Of a DNA stretch of 64,000 bases, positions 1 to 9,522 are shown piece by piece. The number at the start of each line of letters is the position of its first letter. Position 1 is the stretch's first letter. Source of the DNA: Marinobacterium aestuarii (GTDB lineage Bacteria > Pseudomonadota > Gammaproteobacteria > Pseudomonadales > Balneatricaceae); contig NZ_CP015839.1 in NCBI RefSeq assembly GCF_001651805.1, positions 3,472,001-3,536,000 of the forward strand, given 5' to 3'. The notes under the pieces were generated by a model. It saw only the letters and a program-made list of their open reading frames with translations. It did not search any database and was not told the origin of the DNA. Both the position numbers and the translations under genes were made by a program.

Positions 1-1202
1 CGCACCGCTGAAGCCTCGGCGGGTTCCGCATCCAGCAGCAGCATGCGAAATGACAGCGCCTCCAGCGGATCATTGGCCCCCCAGCGCACGGGTTCTGTCA
101 TGCTCAGCGCCCGCCAGCCCGGCGCCCGACGCTCAAGTTCACGCCTAAAGCGCACCGCAAAGCCGCGCCCGGTGCCTTCATATCCATGCACCGTGGAAGC
201 GAACAGAATGCGGCGAAAACGCGCCAGCAAGCCGCTGAGCACCGGCGCCGGAATAGCAGCGGCTTCATCCACCAGCAGCAGCTCAGCCTGGGCGCACAGC
301 GTGGCATCCGCCTGCAGCAGGCGCTCGGGTGCCAGGTAGCGCACCGAACCCCGTACATGACTGTAACAGCCCGCCTTGACCTCCCCCCCCGGCAATTGCG
401 CCTGCACGCGTTCAAAAAGTGCATCCAGCGCAGCCAAGGATGGGGCCGTTACCAGAATGTCACCGCCGTGTTGCTGCAGCCAGTGTGCTGCCGCCAGCCC
501 CAGGGCCGCACTCTTGCCACGCCCGCGATCCGCTGTCAGCACCAGGGGTACGGCATCGTTCAGCGCCTGCAGGATCTCGGTCACAGCCTGTTGCTGATCC
601 TGACTGCGAAAAGGCGCTACAGAGTACTTCAAAGAAGACATTTCAGAGGACGCGCTCGCCTGCAGGGCAAGCAGCCTGGCAGACAGGCTATGTACAGACG
701 AAAAATGCCCCCCAGGCAGTTCCTGGGGGGCATCTTGTAGCAGAGACAGGACCTGGCCGTCTGCCTGCAGCACCCGAATCAGATGCGTTACAAAGCGGTT
801 CCCTACGTCAGTGGACTCATAGGGCAAGGTCACCAGATTCTGGTGTTCAGGGTCATCAAACCGGCACCAGTGTGCGGCCGCAGGCGTCAGCAAAAACAGC
901 ACTCCACCTGCTCGCAGGGTACCGACACTCTGACCAAAGGCATTGGGATTGAAGCCCGCGTAAGCATCAAGCACCACGGCATCGGTTTCGCGCCCGAGCC
1001 AGCGCTGCACTTGGGGTGGCGCTGTTGCCTCGAATGGCGCGGGCGCCGCCTGGCCAATCCACAGCACCTGCTGCGCCTCTGTGGCCGCCAGCAGTGCAGC
1101 GACCTGTTGCTGCGCCCAGAGTACCTCACCCTGCAGCCATACCAGTTGGCGCCAGCACGCGCGGGCACTGACATCTGGCGGGGATTGCAGCAATTCGGAC
1201 AT
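1..1202 (-). CDS. tmcA: tRNA(Met) cytidine acetyltransferase TmcA, N-terminal ~400 residues (cut by window edge)
   Basis: Acetylates the wobble cytidine of elongator tRNA-Met using acetyl-CoA and ATP (known for the family). The minus-strand frame from the ATG at 1202 stays open to base 1, so only about 400 of the roughly 670 residues are present; the GNAT and C-terminal domains lie outside. Seen: an N-terminal DUF1726-like segment, then a RecD-like helicase/ATPase domain with a GRGRGKS P-loop at residues ~225-231, then LLVDEAAAIPAPVL as the Walker B region and a STVHGYEGTGRGF stretch typical of TmcA. Monocistronic here; metE downstream in the window lies on the same strand but behind it. A TACACT -10-like hexamer (plus positions 1268-1273) sits 66 bases upstream of the start without a good -35. 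Confidence 0.93.
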   Translation of the reverse strand, partial: MSELLQSPPDVSARACWRQLVWLQGEVLWAQQQVAALLAATEAQQVLWIGQAAPAPFEATAPPQVQRWLGRETDAVVLDAYAGFNPNAFGQSVGTLRAGGVLFLLTPAAAHWCRFDDPEHQNLVTLPYESTDVGNRFVTHLIRVLQADGQVLSLLQDAPQELPGGHFSSVHSLSARLLALQASASSEMSSLKYSVAPFRSQDQQQAVTEILQALNDAVPLVLTADRGRGKSAALGLAAAHWLQQHGGDILVTAPSLAALDALFERVQAQLPGGEVKAGCYSHVRGSVRYLAPERLLQADATLCAQAELLLVDEAAAIPAPVLSGLLARFRRILFASTVHGYEGTGRGFAVRFRRELERRAPGWRALSMTEPVRWGANDPLEALSFRMLLLDAEPAEASAV

Positions 1203-1320
1203 CAAGGGCTCCGGCAAACAGGGGACTGAAGCGCCGGCTGTCTTTGGCCGCCTGGCGCGGGTCCCCTAGTGTACCGATTTTACCCCCGCATCGCTGCCAG
1301 CCAGTGGTCAGAAATCGGCT

Positions 1321-3591
1321 TCAGAGACCGGCGCGCAGACGCTTTGCCGCCGCCACCATGTTCTCCAGGCTAGGCCCGACCTCTTCCCAGCCACGGGTCT
1401 TGAGGCCGCAGTCGGGGTTGACCCACAAACGCTCGGCTGGAATGCGTTCGGCGGCCTTTTTCATCAGCGCTTCCATCTGCGCCACCTCAGGCACATTGGG
1501 GCTGTGAATGTCGTAGACACCAGGCCCGATCTCGCTGGGGTATTCGAAGTCGATAAAGGCATCCAGCAGCGTCATGTTCGAGCGACTGGTTTCGATGGTA
1601 ATCACGTCCGCATCCATGGCCGCAATCGCCTCGATAATGCCGTTGAACTCCGAATAGCACATATGGGTGTGGATCTGGGTTTCAGGCGCCACACCACAGG
1701 CCGAAACACGAAACGCATAGACCGCCCAGTCGAGGTAGTGATCCCACTCGCTGCGCTTGAGGGGCAGACCCTCGCGAATGGCGGGCTCGTCGATCTGAAT
1801 GGCGGCGATACCGGCGGATTCAAGCTCGCAGACTTCGTCTCGCAGTGCCAGCGCCACCTGCAGGCAGGTTTGCTGCCGCGGCTGGTCGTCCCGTACAAAA
1901 GCCCACTGCAGCATGGTCACAGGCCCGGTCAGCATGCCCTTGACCGGTTTGGAAGTCAGCGACTGAGCATAGCGGCTCCACTGCACCGTCATGGCGGCAT
2001 CGCGGTAGACATCACCGTAGATGACCGGCGGCTTGACGCAGCGTGAGCCGTAGGACTGCACCCAGCCGTTCTGGCTGACGGCGTAGCCCTGCAGCAATTC
2101 ACCGAAGTACTCGACCATGTCGTTGCGCTCGGCTTCACCGTGCACCAGCATGTCCAGCCCGCACGTTTCCTGACGCAGAATGCAGTCGGCAATTTCAGCC
2201 TGCATGCGGGCAACATAGTCCGCCTCGCTCAGCTCGCCGCGGCGAAAGCCCGCCCGGGTCTGGCGAATGGCCGGGGTTTGCGGGAAAGAACCTATGGTCG
2301 TGGTGGGAAAGGCTGGCAGCTGCAGGCGTTCGCGCTGGCGTGGCGCCCGCTGCGCATATGCAAGACCCCGCTCGCCATCCTTGAGCGACAGACGCTGACA
2401 GCGCTGTTTGACACTCTCGCGGTGTACCCGGTCAGAGCTGCGCCGCCCCGCCAGGGCCAGGGCATTGTCCGCCAGCGCCGCCGCAACATTGCCGCCATTG
2501 AGTGACGCTTCCAGCAGCTGCAGCTCTTCGAGCTTTTGCACCGCATAGGCCATCCAGTTGCGCAGCTGTGCATCAAAGGCCGTCTCCTGGGCCAGATCCA
2601 CAGGCACATGCTGCAACGAACAGGAGCTCGCCAGCCAGAGACGATCACCCAGCTGTTCTGATACAGACTGCAACTCGTTCAACCGCGCCGACAGATCGGT
2701 TTTCCAGATATTGCGCCCATCCACCACACCCAGCGACAGCACCTGGTCATCACCCAGTTCGGCCAGCACACGGCGATACTCAAGCCCGCCGCGCACCGCG
2801 TCCAGATGAAACCCCTGCACCGGCAGTGACAGCGCCAGGCTGAGGTTATCCCCCAAGTTGCCGAAATAGGTGGTCAGCAGCAGTTTAGGCCCGGCCCCAG
2901 ACAGCGCCTGGTAAGCCGTTTCCAGCGCCTGCTGCCAGGCCGGCTCCAGCTCCTGCACCAGGATGGGTTCATCAATCTGCAGCCACTCCACGCCCTCGCG
3001 GGCCAGGATAGTGAACAGCTCGCCGTAGGCCTGCAGCAATGCGGGCAGCAGCTGCAGACGATCAAAGCTCTCGCCTGCGGATTTGGCCAGCCAGAGGTAG
3101 GTCACAGGCCCGATCAGCACCGGCTTGACGTCAAAGCCACCGGCTCTGGCTTCGGCAATTTCCGCCAGCAAGGTGTCAGGCGACAAAGTAAAACGCTGCT
3201 GCGCCTCGAGCTCCGGCACCAGGTAGTGATAGTTGGTATCGAACCACTTGGTCATTTCACAGGCACGTACCGCCGTACCCGACGGCGCCCGGCCGCGGGC
3301 CATGCGAAAGGCCGTATCAAAGCCATCGCTTGATCCATCCTGAAAACGCGCCGGAATCACACCCAGCAGGCAGGAATGGTCCAGCACCTGGTCATAGAGT
3401 GAGAAGTCATTCACGGTCACCCGCGCCTGACCCGCCTGCTGCTGCTGCGACCAGTTCTGCTGGCGAATGCGACTGCCCACCTGCAGCAACTGCTCCCGCG
3501 TGCTGCTGCCATTCCAGTAGGATTCGAGGGCGAACTTGAGCTCGCGCTGAGCGCCAATACGGGGAAAACCGAGTGTATGAGTGGTTGCCAT
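1321..3591 (-). CDS. metE: Cobalamin-independent methionine synthase MetE
   Basis: Transfers the methyl group of 5-methyltetrahydropteroyltri-glutamate to homocysteine, the last step of methionine synthesis without B12; cytosolic zinc enzyme. 756 residues from the ATG at 3591, against 753 in E. coli. I prefer 3591 to the ATG at 3600 because AAGGG directly abuts 3600 but is well spaced from 3591. Zinc ligands are visible: His643 and Cys645 in HTHMCYSEF, Glu667 in TIETSRS, Cys728 in [11 protein letters not shown], each exactly two residues beyond the E. coli positions 641/643/665/726. The N-terminal [15 protein letters not shown] motif is typical. A perfect TGAA-N5-TTCA palindrome upstream suggests MetR control with homocysteine. 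The neighbouring salvage genes feed the same methionine pool. Confidence 0.98.
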   Translation of the reverse strand: MATTHTLGFPRIGAQRELKFALESYWNGSSTREQLLQVGSRIRQQNWSQQQQAGQARVTVNDFSLYDQVLDHSCLLGVIPARFQDGSSDGFDTAFRMARGRAPSGTAVRACEMTKWFDTNYHYLVPELEAQQRFTLSPDTLLAEIAEARAGGFDVKPVLIGPVTYLWLAKSAGESFDRLQLLPALLQAYGELFTILAREGVEWLQIDEPILVQELEPAWQQALETAYQALSGAGPKLLLTTYFGNLGDNLSLALSLPVQGFHLDAVRGGLEYRRVLAELGDDQVLSLGVVDGRNIWKTDLSARLNELQSVSEQLGDRLWLASSCSLQHVPVDLAQETAFDAQLRNWMAYAVQKLEELQLLEASLNGGNVAAALADNALALAGRRSSDRVHRESVKQRCQRLSLKDGERGLAYAQRAPRQRERLQLPAFPTTTIGSFPQTPAIRQTRAGFRRGELSEADYVARMQAEIADCILRQETCGLDMLVHGEAERNDMVEYFGELLQGYAVSQNGWVQSYGSRCVKPPVIYGDVYRDAAMTVQWSRYAQSLTSKPVKGMLTGPVTMLQWAFVRDDQPRQQTCLQVALALRDEVCELESAGIAAIQIDEPAIREGLPLKRSEWDHYLDWAVYAFRVSACGVAPETQIHTHMCYSEFNGIIEAIAAMDADVITIETSRSNMTLLDAFIDFEYPSEIGPGVYDIHSPNVPEVAQMEALMKKAAERIPAERLWVNPDCGLKTRGWEEVGPSLENMVAAAKRLRAGL

Positions 3592-3680
3592 TGAATTCAT
3601 CCCTTAATGCAGCCGTTGAAGTGGCAGCCATTATGACGAAGCATGACAATTAGTTAAATTGATGTATTTTTTGATTTTAT

Positions 3681-3693
3681 TGAATAAAATTCA
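3681..3693. promoter_or_regulatory. MetR-type operator upstream of metE
   Basis: TGAATAAAATTCA fits the MetR consensus TGAA-N5-TTCA perfectly. It lies about 90 bases upstream of the metE start in an AT-rich stretch (3650-3710) within otherwise GC-rich DNA, the position expected for a LysR-type activator site. No metR gene is in the window. Confidence 0.7.
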
Positions 3694-3729
3694 TATTGAA
3701 ATGTACAGAGCCACTCCCCCGGCAGCGTT

Positions 3730-4335
3730 CTACTGACCCCAACGCCGGTGCGACTGATTGAGATAGGCCAGTTCCTGCTCCGTCGAGACCCGTTCAAGGG
3801 CAATATTGCGGTGGGGAAAGCGGCCAAACCGCAGAATCAGGTCACGGTGCTGATGGGCAAAATCCAGCGCATTATCAATCAGGCTGCGGTGCGCGCCATT
3901 GAGACTCTGGCGCAGGGACTCCAGCTGAGCCACATGCAGGTCCTGCGCTTCCAGCGACTCGGCATGCTCCAGCGGCATATAGAAAAACAGCCTTTCAGCG
4001 GTTTCCAGCGCAAGGTCGTGACCCAGAGTAATGCCCTGGCGACAGTTCTGCAGCGCCCGGGCATCACCGCCAAAGGCATCGGGCGTACCCCGGTAGATGC
4101 TGCGACTGAACTGATCGAGCAGCAGTATCAGCCCCAGTCGCCCCCGCGGGCTGCTGCTCCAGGCGTCAAGTTCGCCCCGCATGGCGCGGCGCACCAGAGC
4201 ACCAAAGAGCTCATCCAGCTGGCGATCATCCTCTTCACGCCCTTCCCACCAGAGCCGCTGTTTTGATTCACAGGCAACACCGTTTTGCAGCGGCCCGAAC
4301 CAGAACAACAGCACCTCCTCGATCTTCTCCGTCAT
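3730..4335 (-). CDS. DUF924 family protein
   Basis: 201-residue cytosolic protein of the DUF924 family, whose fold is TPR-like and whose function is unknown. Seen: the N-terminal VLLFWFGP motif, then LILLLDQFSRSIYRGTPDAF in the middle, the family's most conserved block, followed by a stretch of helices ending in GRFPHRNIALERVSTEQELAYL. GGTGGAG six bases before the ATG is a good ribosome site. It stands alone between metE (same strand, separate MetR-type promoter) and the repeat element at 4401-4826. No biochemical role is assigned. Confidence 0.85.
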   Translation of the reverse strand: MTEKIEEVLLFWFGPLQNGVACESKQRLWWEGREEDDRQLDELFGALVRRAMRGELDAWSSSPRGRLGLILLLDQFSRSIYRGTPDAFGGDARALQNCRQGITLGHDLALETAERLFFYMPLEHAESLEAQDLHVAQLESLRQSLNGAHRSLIDNALDFAHQHRDLILRFGRFPHRNIALERVSTEQELAYLNQSHRRWGQ

Positions 4336-4400
4336 GACTTACTCCACCTTATTGCCACAGCCAGTCTCTGGACTCAAAAGTATAGCGGGGCCCGGGGCAA

Positions 4401-4826
4401 GCAGCCTGTCGGACTTACCACTGATCTACTCGGCTCGGGCATCCTGCTTCGCTCTACCTCCTGCATCCATGCAGTCGTGCGGAAAAGCCGATTATTTCCG
4501 TTAAAGAGGGGGCATTTTTCGAGCTCTTTTTGACTCGTCGCAGGTTCCTCGGTCTGCGACCCCGCTAAAGCGGTTCTGTAATCTGTGTTCCAAGTGTTAA
4601 ATAGAACCACTATGCACAATCTACATCCCTGTAGCTTGCCCTGCGGGCAGCTAACGCTGTGCAAATCGGCTACCCTGCCGATTTGTCGCCTCAAAAGAAC
4701 TCCAAAACTGTCTCATTCAATCGCCGGGAGCGATTGAACGTGCAAACCCCGAAGGGGTGAAGCACAGGGATGTGCTGAACAAATCGGTCTTTCCCTCGCT
4801 ACGACCGGCCAAGTCCGACAGGCTGC
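4401..4826. repeat. MITE-like/dispersed element with 16-bp perfect terminal inverted repeats
   Basis: The sequence begins GCAGCCTGTCGGACTT (4401-4416) and ends with its exact reverse complement (4811-4826), giving a 426-base unit with no credible gene. Inside are further palindromes: CAAATCGGC/GCCGATTTG (about 4657-4685), an AATCGC..GCGATT hairpin near 4720-4736, ACATCCCTGT-type blocks near 4623 and 4768, and TGCATCCATGCA near 4464. A diverged copy of one end occurs at 22783-22803. No clear target-site duplication was seen. It fills most of the 4336-4973 intergenic gap. Confidence 0.65.
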
Positions 4827-4973
4827 GAGCGCAGCCGGATTATCAGCCTTGCTGCGATACTTTCCCCCCACCCTGATCTGTTCTACAGTGGTCGCGGCGT
4901 ACTGCGCCCTTATTTGTTCAGTAACCTTGTCTGCCAGTAACCCTGTCTGTCAGCAAAGAGGGGAACCCCACCG

Positions 4974-5774
4974 ATGCAACGACTGCTACTGATTGTGACT
5001 GTAGCGCTGGCCATTACCGCCGCCTGGCTGTTTCTTGCACCCCAGGAATCCACCGAGCCCACCGAGGTCGTTATCAGCGATCAGGAGCGCCAGCAGGCCC
5101 AATCCCATATAGAGCAGCTCACCGCCAATGCCGACCAGCCGATAGAGATAGGCCGCGCCAGCAGCTTTGTCAGCGCCAACCAGCTATTGCTGCTACCTGA
5201 AAACCAGGTGCTGTCGGACAACATAGAACTGGAAATGGAACTCAATGCAGACCTGATTGATGCCGCCGCAGCGACGGCCTATGCCGTAGACGTGCGTCCG
5301 TCCATCAAGCGCGATGATGCCGGTAGCCAGCAGCAGGCACTTTCCAGCGGCACCCTGCCCCAGCTCGCAGGACAGGTGACGCTGCAGGAGTTGCTCAGCA
5401 ATCCGGAACTGGCCAATGGCAAGATTTTTTACATCCACTCAGTGAACGAATTCGACAAGGAAGGACTCTGGGGAATCCTTAACAGCGGCCTGATCAATTC
5501 CTTTGCGCAAGGGTTGGAACTGCCCCGGGCGGGCGGCTCAATCCAGGTCGCCATTCCCCAGGATGCCGACGAACGGCTGCAGGACAGGCGCAGCTCCTTT
5601 CTGGGCAAGGTGCTGGATAACAAGGTCCGCGAAACCTATATCTACAACTATGAGCAGGGTTTAGTCGGGCTGAATCCCGACCTGATACATCCGGGCCAGC
5701 AACTGGTGGTGGTGACCTTCACCGAAGACGAGCTGGTGCAGATCTATCATCATTTCATGTCTGAGGGCCGCTAA
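4974..5774 (+). CDS. Secreted or membrane-anchored protein of unknown family
   Basis: 266 residues. I do not recognise the family. Residues 1-22 (MQRLLLIVTVALAITAAWLF) form a signal peptide or single membrane anchor, so the rest should be periplasmic. Residues ~25-55 are acidic and Gln-rich. The C-terminal part (about 125-266) looks folded: it includes IFYIHSVNEFDKEGLWGIL and ends with LNPDLIHPGQQLVVVTF, which resembles the turn-strand end of a LysM repeat, though I see no full LysM domain. AGGGG nine bases before the ATG is a good ribosome site. It lies just downstream of the repeat element and convergent with mtnK; no operon partner. Confidence 0.7.
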   Translation: MQRLLLIVTVALAITAAWLFLAPQESTEPTEVVISDQERQQAQSHIEQLTANADQPIEIGRASSFVSANQLLLLPENQVLSDNIELEMELNADLIDAAAATAYAVDVRPSIKRDDAGSQQQALSSGTLPQLAGQVTLQELLSNPELANGKIFYIHSVNEFDKEGLWGILNSGLINSFAQGLELPRAGGSIQVAIPQDADERLQDRRSSFLGKVLDNKVRETYIYNYEQGLVGLNPDLIHPGQQLVVVTFTEDELVQIYHHFMSEGR

Positions 5775-5856
5775 GGAGTTCCTCGAAACTATCCGCATCA
5801 CAGCCGTATTGTGACAGCGGCAGCCCTTGGACCACCGCTGTTCCCGCCGCTAAGTC

Positions 5857-7053
5857 TCAGTTGGCGCGCACAAACGCAATCAACGCATCAATGGTGCCAA
5901 ACTGGCCCCGCTGCATGATCATGGCGCGGCCGAGTTTGAGCACCTGACTCTCGGCCAGGGCGCGCTGCTGCGGATCCTCAATGGACTCCAGATCGGCCAC
6001 ATGGGCCAGCCCCAGAGTACGACGAATCATCTCGGTACCCGCATAGCCAATACTGTCGGCCAGCAGATCCGCCAGGTAGGACTCGCGATAGAGTGGCAGA
6101 TTGAGCGACGGATCCTGTGTCTTCTCTGTCATCAGGGAGTCAAAACGACCGGAAAAGGTATTCCAGAAGCCGGCAATGGTCTCCAGCAGCCAGTCCTGAT
6201 AGGCGCTGCGCTCGGCAGCTGAACCCGGCAGCTGTGCCTGACCGGCATAATTCAGCAACAGGTTGCCCAGCAGGCTACCGACATCAAAGCCGACAGGGCC
6301 AAAGTAGGCAAACTCCGGATCTATCACCTTGGTGCCCTCGGCACAGGCAAACACGGATCCGGAATGCAGGTCGCCGTGCAGCAGGGCTTCGGCGCAGGTC
6401 AAAAAGCGGTATTTAAGCCGCGCCACTTCCAGCTTCAGGGGCGTATCCTGCCACAGGGCTTCGGCCTCGTCCCACAGCAACGGGTTGATATTGTTGCGCT
6501 CGTGATCGCAGTACGGATCCCAGAAGAACAGATCTTCGGTAATCTTGCACAAATCCGGATTGATAAAGCGCCCCACCAACTCTTTCTTGCGGTGCGCATC
6601 CAGGTACAGATCCGAGGTGTGGAACAGGGTATCCGCCGTAAAGCGTCCCAGCTGTTCGGCCAGCAGCGGCAAGCGGGTTCGAGCGATCAGCGCATGGCGC
6701 AGGTTTTCATGGGCGCCTATGTCTTCCATCACTATGGCAAAACGCTCGGCATCGAAATGATACAGCCGGGGTACCAGGTCGGGACAGAACGCGGCTTCCT
6801 GCTGCAGTGCTTCGGCTTCGATGCGGATACGGTCCTGGGACAGCGGCCAGCCCTCGCCGATGATGCGGATATAATGCAGTGCCTGCTTGATGATCACACT
6901 GGTACCGTCGTCGGAATAAACGCGGTACACAAAATTGATATTGCCGTCGCCGATCTCTTCGACGCCCAGCGTAGCTCCGGCCTGAAACACGCCGGAATTG
7001 TCCCGCGCAAAGGCAATTACTTCGGCGTCGCTGGAAAACTTGCAGTCGGTCAT
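5857..7053 (-). CDS. mtnK: S-methyl-5-thioribose kinase MtnK
   Basis: Phosphorylates 5-methylthioribose (from MTA) to MTR-1-phosphate with ATP, entering the methionine salvage pathway; cytosolic. 398 residues, normal for MtnK. Seen: aminoglycoside-phosphotransferase-like kinase fold with the glycine loop region EIGDGNINFVYRV (~32-44), catalytic LLHGDLHSGSV (~229) and metal-binding KVIDPEFAYFGPVGFD (~246), all typical of MtnK. Divergent from mtnA with a 142-base shared intergenic region, so one control region could serve both. That region has direct TTTCATC/TTTTCATC repeats (about 7126-7141) but no operator I can name. Confidence 0.96.
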   Translation of the reverse strand: MTDCKFSSDAEVIAFARDNSGVFQAGATLGVEEIGDGNINFVYRVYSDDGTSVIIKQALHYIRIIGEGWPLSQDRIRIEAEALQQEAAFCPDLVPRLYHFDAERFAIVMEDIGAHENLRHALIARTRLPLLAEQLGRFTADTLFHTSDLYLDAHRKKELVGRFINPDLCKITEDLFFWDPYCDHERNNINPLLWDEAEALWQDTPLKLEVARLKYRFLTCAEALLHGDLHSGSVFACAEGTKVIDPEFAYFGPVGFDVGSLLGNLLLNYAGQAQLPGSAAERSAYQDWLLETIAGFWNTFSGRFDSLMTEKTQDPSLNLPLYRESYLADLLADSIGYAGTEMIRRTLGLAHVADLESIEDPQQRALAESQVLKLGRAMIMQRGQFGTIDALIAFVRAN

Positions 7054-7195
7054 GGTCTCTGCCCGTCAAATACAGTGTAAAAGCGCCTATTCTGGCAAAA
7101 ACGCCGGCGATTTGCTTACAGCAATTTCATCTATTTTCATCGCAGCCACTTTGCTATCGTATCGCACTCCTCAAGACAGCCAGTTGTGACTCGCC

Positions 7196-8215
7196 ATGAA
7201 AGACCTTATTTCCACCAGTTTGAAATACCAGCAGGGGCAGCTCTGGGTACTGGATCAGCACCAGCTGCCGGACCAGGAAAACTGGCTGGAATGCACCTCG
7301 GTGGAGGCCATGGTGGACATGATCCGCAAGCTGCAGATTCGCGGCGCCCCCCTGATCGGTATTGGCGCCAGCCTGCTGCTGGCTCATCTGGCCGAACAAG
7401 GCTGCGATACACCCGCGCTTGAGCAGGCCGCAGCCACCCTGCGCGACGCCCGCCCCACGGCGGTAAACCTGATGAACTGCATGGACCGCATGCTGGCTGC
7501 GCTGGCACAGCACGGCGTTAGCGCACTGACCGGCTGCGCCGAGGGCATCTTCGAGGAAGATATACAGCTGTGCCTGAACATGGCCCGCAATGGCGCCGCC
7601 CTGATTGCACCGGGCGCCCGCATCCTGACCCACTGCAACACCGGCAGCCTGGCCACCGCCGGCGTCGGGACTGCCATTGGCGTCATCGGTGAAGCTCACC
7701 GCCAGGGCAAGGGCATTCATGTCTACGTGGATGAAACCCGGCCGCTGCTGCAGGGTGGCCGGCTGACCTGCTGGGAAATGCGTCAGCTACAGGTGCCCTA
7801 TACGCTGATCTGCGACAGCATGGCCGCCATGCTCATGGCACAGGGCAAGATTGACTGCATTCTGGTGGGCTCCGACCGTATTGCCGCCAACGGCGACTTT
7901 GCCAACAAGGTGGGCACCTACTCGCTGGCGGTCAATGCCCAGTATCACCGGGTGCCGTTTTACGTGGTCGCGCCCTATACCACTGTTGACCCGCAGTGCC
8001 CGGACGGCAGCCAGATTCCCATTGAGCAGCGCCCTGCAGCGGAAGTTCAGGGCGTCAGCGGCAGCTTTGGCAAGGTGCGCTGGAGCCCGCAAGACGCCCA
8101 GGTATACAACCCGGCCTTTGATGTGACGCCGGCCAAACTGGTCACCGGCTGGATTCTGGATACAGAGGTACTGTCGCCACAGCAGGTTGAGGCCGGCGCC
8201 CTCAGCCGCCTCTAG
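7196..8215 (+). CDS. mtnA: S-methyl-5-thioribose-1-phosphate isomerase MtnA
   Basis: Isomerises MTR-1-phosphate to methylthioribulose-1-phosphate, the step after MtnK. 339 residues, eIF2B-like fold. Catalytic pair visible: Cys147 in [12 protein letters not shown] and Asp227 in [19 protein letters not shown]; the 80-residue gap matches the Cys160/Asp240 pair of the Bacillus enzyme. The N-terminal part carries the conserved [10 protein letters not shown] motif. Start ATG at 7196 has no clear Shine-Dalgarno sequence but matches the family's N-terminal length. Followed by a strong hairpin. The product is the substrate of MtnB, encoded about 4.5 kb downstream on the other strand. Confidence 0.97.
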   Translation: MKDLISTSLKYQQGQLWVLDQHQLPDQENWLECTSVEAMVDMIRKLQIRGAPLIGIGASLLLAHLAEQGCDTPALEQAAATLRDARPTAVNLMNCMDRMLAALAQHGVSALTGCAEGIFEEDIQLCLNMARNGAALIAPGARILTHCNTGSLATAGVGTAIGVIGEAHRQGKGIHVYVDETRPLLQGGRLTCWEMRQLQVPYTLICDSMAAMLMAQGKIDCILVGSDRIAANGDFANKVGTYSLAVNAQYHRVPFYVVAPYTTVDPQCPDGSQIPIEQRPAAEVQGVSGSFGKVRWSPQDAQVYNPAFDVTPAKLVTGWILDTEVLSPQQVEAGALSRL

Positions 8216-8232
8216 ACAGATACCTATACCCC

Positions 8233-8264
8233 AAGTCTGACCGCCCCTGCGGCCGGTCAGACTT
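8233..8264 (+). terminator. Hairpin downstream of mtnA
   Basis: AAGTCTGACCG (8233-8243) pairs perfectly with CGGTCAGACTT (8254-8264) across a 10-base loop, starting 17 bases after the mtnA stop. No long U-run follows, so intrinsic termination is probable but not certain. Confidence 0.6.
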
Positions 8265-8632
8265 GCAGCTGATTATTCGCTCGAACATACCGGCTTCGTC
8301 TCCCACTGCGTATCCCCCAACTAGCTGCTCCCCTACTGTCTAGTCCCTGCCGGTCAGTCTCCCCCGCGTGTTGAGCCTCTATCGCGCCCCAGCTCGCCTG
8401 TCGCCAATAGCAAACACCGCAAGTCACTGAATTATATAAGTTTAACGAAACCAGACGAGCTACCCGTCTCCAATCGGCAACAGTTAACTGAAGCATTCCT
8501 CGCAATACGCTAACAACCAGGGCCACCGCAGCTAGAGGCTTTACTTAAACCACTGTTATATAAAGTATTTATTTTTCTGGCACGGATATCGCCAAAGACA
8601 TGGGAGACTTATCAAAAGGAAAGGAGATGTCC
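8265..8632. other. Intergenic region mtnA to EF-hand gene
   Basis: No convincing gene. The last 80 bases are AT-rich and hold a plausible sigma-70 promoter for the EF-hand gene (TTTACT, then TATATA about 16 bases later, near 8540-8565). Confidence 0.4.
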
Positions 8633-8884
8633 ATGCACCGTCTGGCCACACACAGCCTAGCCATGACCTTCACAGCGGTCCTGATTGCAGCATCCAGCAC
8701 TATCCATGCAGACCCGGTGCAAGAGCTGTTTAATGATCTGGATGCGGACAAGGATGGCAAGCTCAGCTGGCAGGAATCCATCACCTATGCGGATCTGAAA
8801 ACCTATTTCAGCTCCCTTGACGCCAATCAGGACGGCTATCTGTCGCCCTTCGAGTTTGGCGTTACGCCCCGGGCCCAAAGCTAG
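8633..8884 (+). CDS. Small secreted EF-hand protein
   Basis: 83 residues from the ATG at 8633, chosen because AAAGGAAAGGAG ends six bases before it; ATGs at 8600 and 8627 are badly placed. Residues 1-26 form a Sec signal peptide ending SSTIHA, then DPVQELF begins the mature protein. Two calcium-binding loops are visible: DADKDGKLSWQE (~38-49) and DANQDGYLSPFE (~64-75), both with Asp at positions 1, 3 and 5, Gly at 6 and Glu at 12. Expected to be a periplasmic calcium-binding protein; partner unknown. Stands alone with its own promoter region. Confidence 0.85.
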   Translation: MHRLATHSLAMTFTAVLIAASSTIHADPVQELFNDLDADKDGKLSWQESITYADLKTYFSSLDANQDGYLSPFEFGVTPRAQS

Positions 8885-9007
8885 CCTGCTAGCAAAATCG
8901 CAGCCGCCCCGGCAAGGCGCCAGAGCCCCGACACGCCTGTGTGACAGGCGGCGATTATGCGCTTGAAGCTGAACAGAATCGGGGGATGAACTTGATGCGA
9001 TGGCCCG

Positions 9008-9409
9008 CTAAAAGTCGATTGAATCCACCCAGAGTTGCTCTTCGGGATCCAGATACAACTGTTCATACAGCTTCATGGCCCAGTCTTCGCGGCCGATAAA
9101 GGTATCCAGCAGCGCAATGGCCAGCACACGGGCCGCCGGCGTCTGACTCCACACGGCCGTGGTGAGACAGCGCCAGTGATGCGGGTCGCGTTTTTTGGGG
9201 TGAATAATCTGGTGCATGCAAGCTTCACACAGCATGACGCAGTGTTCGAAATTGGCCTGCGCCTCCATCGGAGGCACTTCGAATACCTTGAGCCTGACGC
9301 CCTGGCGGTCACACAACTCGCAATGAGCGCCACAGCGTCGCACCAGATCCTTGCCAAAGACCGACAGCCCGTGCTGCCGCTCATGATACCTCTCCTGTCC
9401 GCGGGACAT
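9008..9409 (-). CDS. PhnA-like Cys4 zinc-ribbon protein
   Basis: 133 residues from the ATG at 9409, chosen because AGGGGG lies about seven bases upstream; an earlier in-frame start at 9442 has no such site. Seen: RRCGAHCELCDRQGV near the N-terminus and CVMLCEACMHQI about 35 residues later, giving a CxxC...CxxC zinc ribbon, followed by a conserved-looking HHWRCL segment and a helical acidic C-terminus. This layout resembles proteins labelled PhnA in gammaproteobacteria, which have no proven phosphonate role, and more loosely an HNH-like zinc fold. Monocistronic. Function unknown. Confidence 0.6.
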   Translation of the reverse strand: MSRGQERYHERQHGLSVFGKDLVRRCGAHCELCDRQGVRLKVFEVPPMEAQANFEHCVMLCEACMHQIIHPKKRDPHHWRCLTTAVWSQTPAARVLAIALLDTFIGREDWAMKLYEQLYLDPEEQLWVDSIDF

Positions 9410-9522
9410 CACCGTATCCCCCTGTAAAAAAGTCTGTCTCAAGCATAGACCAGCCAGGAGCTAGCGGCGTCACGGGCGCCGCGTAAAACCCTAATATTTA
9501 TCAGCACAGCCTGCGCGAAAGA

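Noticed and set aside
1268-1273. Shared CTAGTGTA words at about 1267, 13444 and 57954, considered as copies of the element end.
   Set aside because: The first two are better explained as TACACT -10 hexamers on the minus strand before tmcA and mtnB; identity stops after 8-9 bases.
8257-8526. 89-codon minus-strand open frame between mtnA and the EF-hand gene.
   Set aside because: No ribosome site or recognisable motif; it overlaps the mtnA terminator hairpin.
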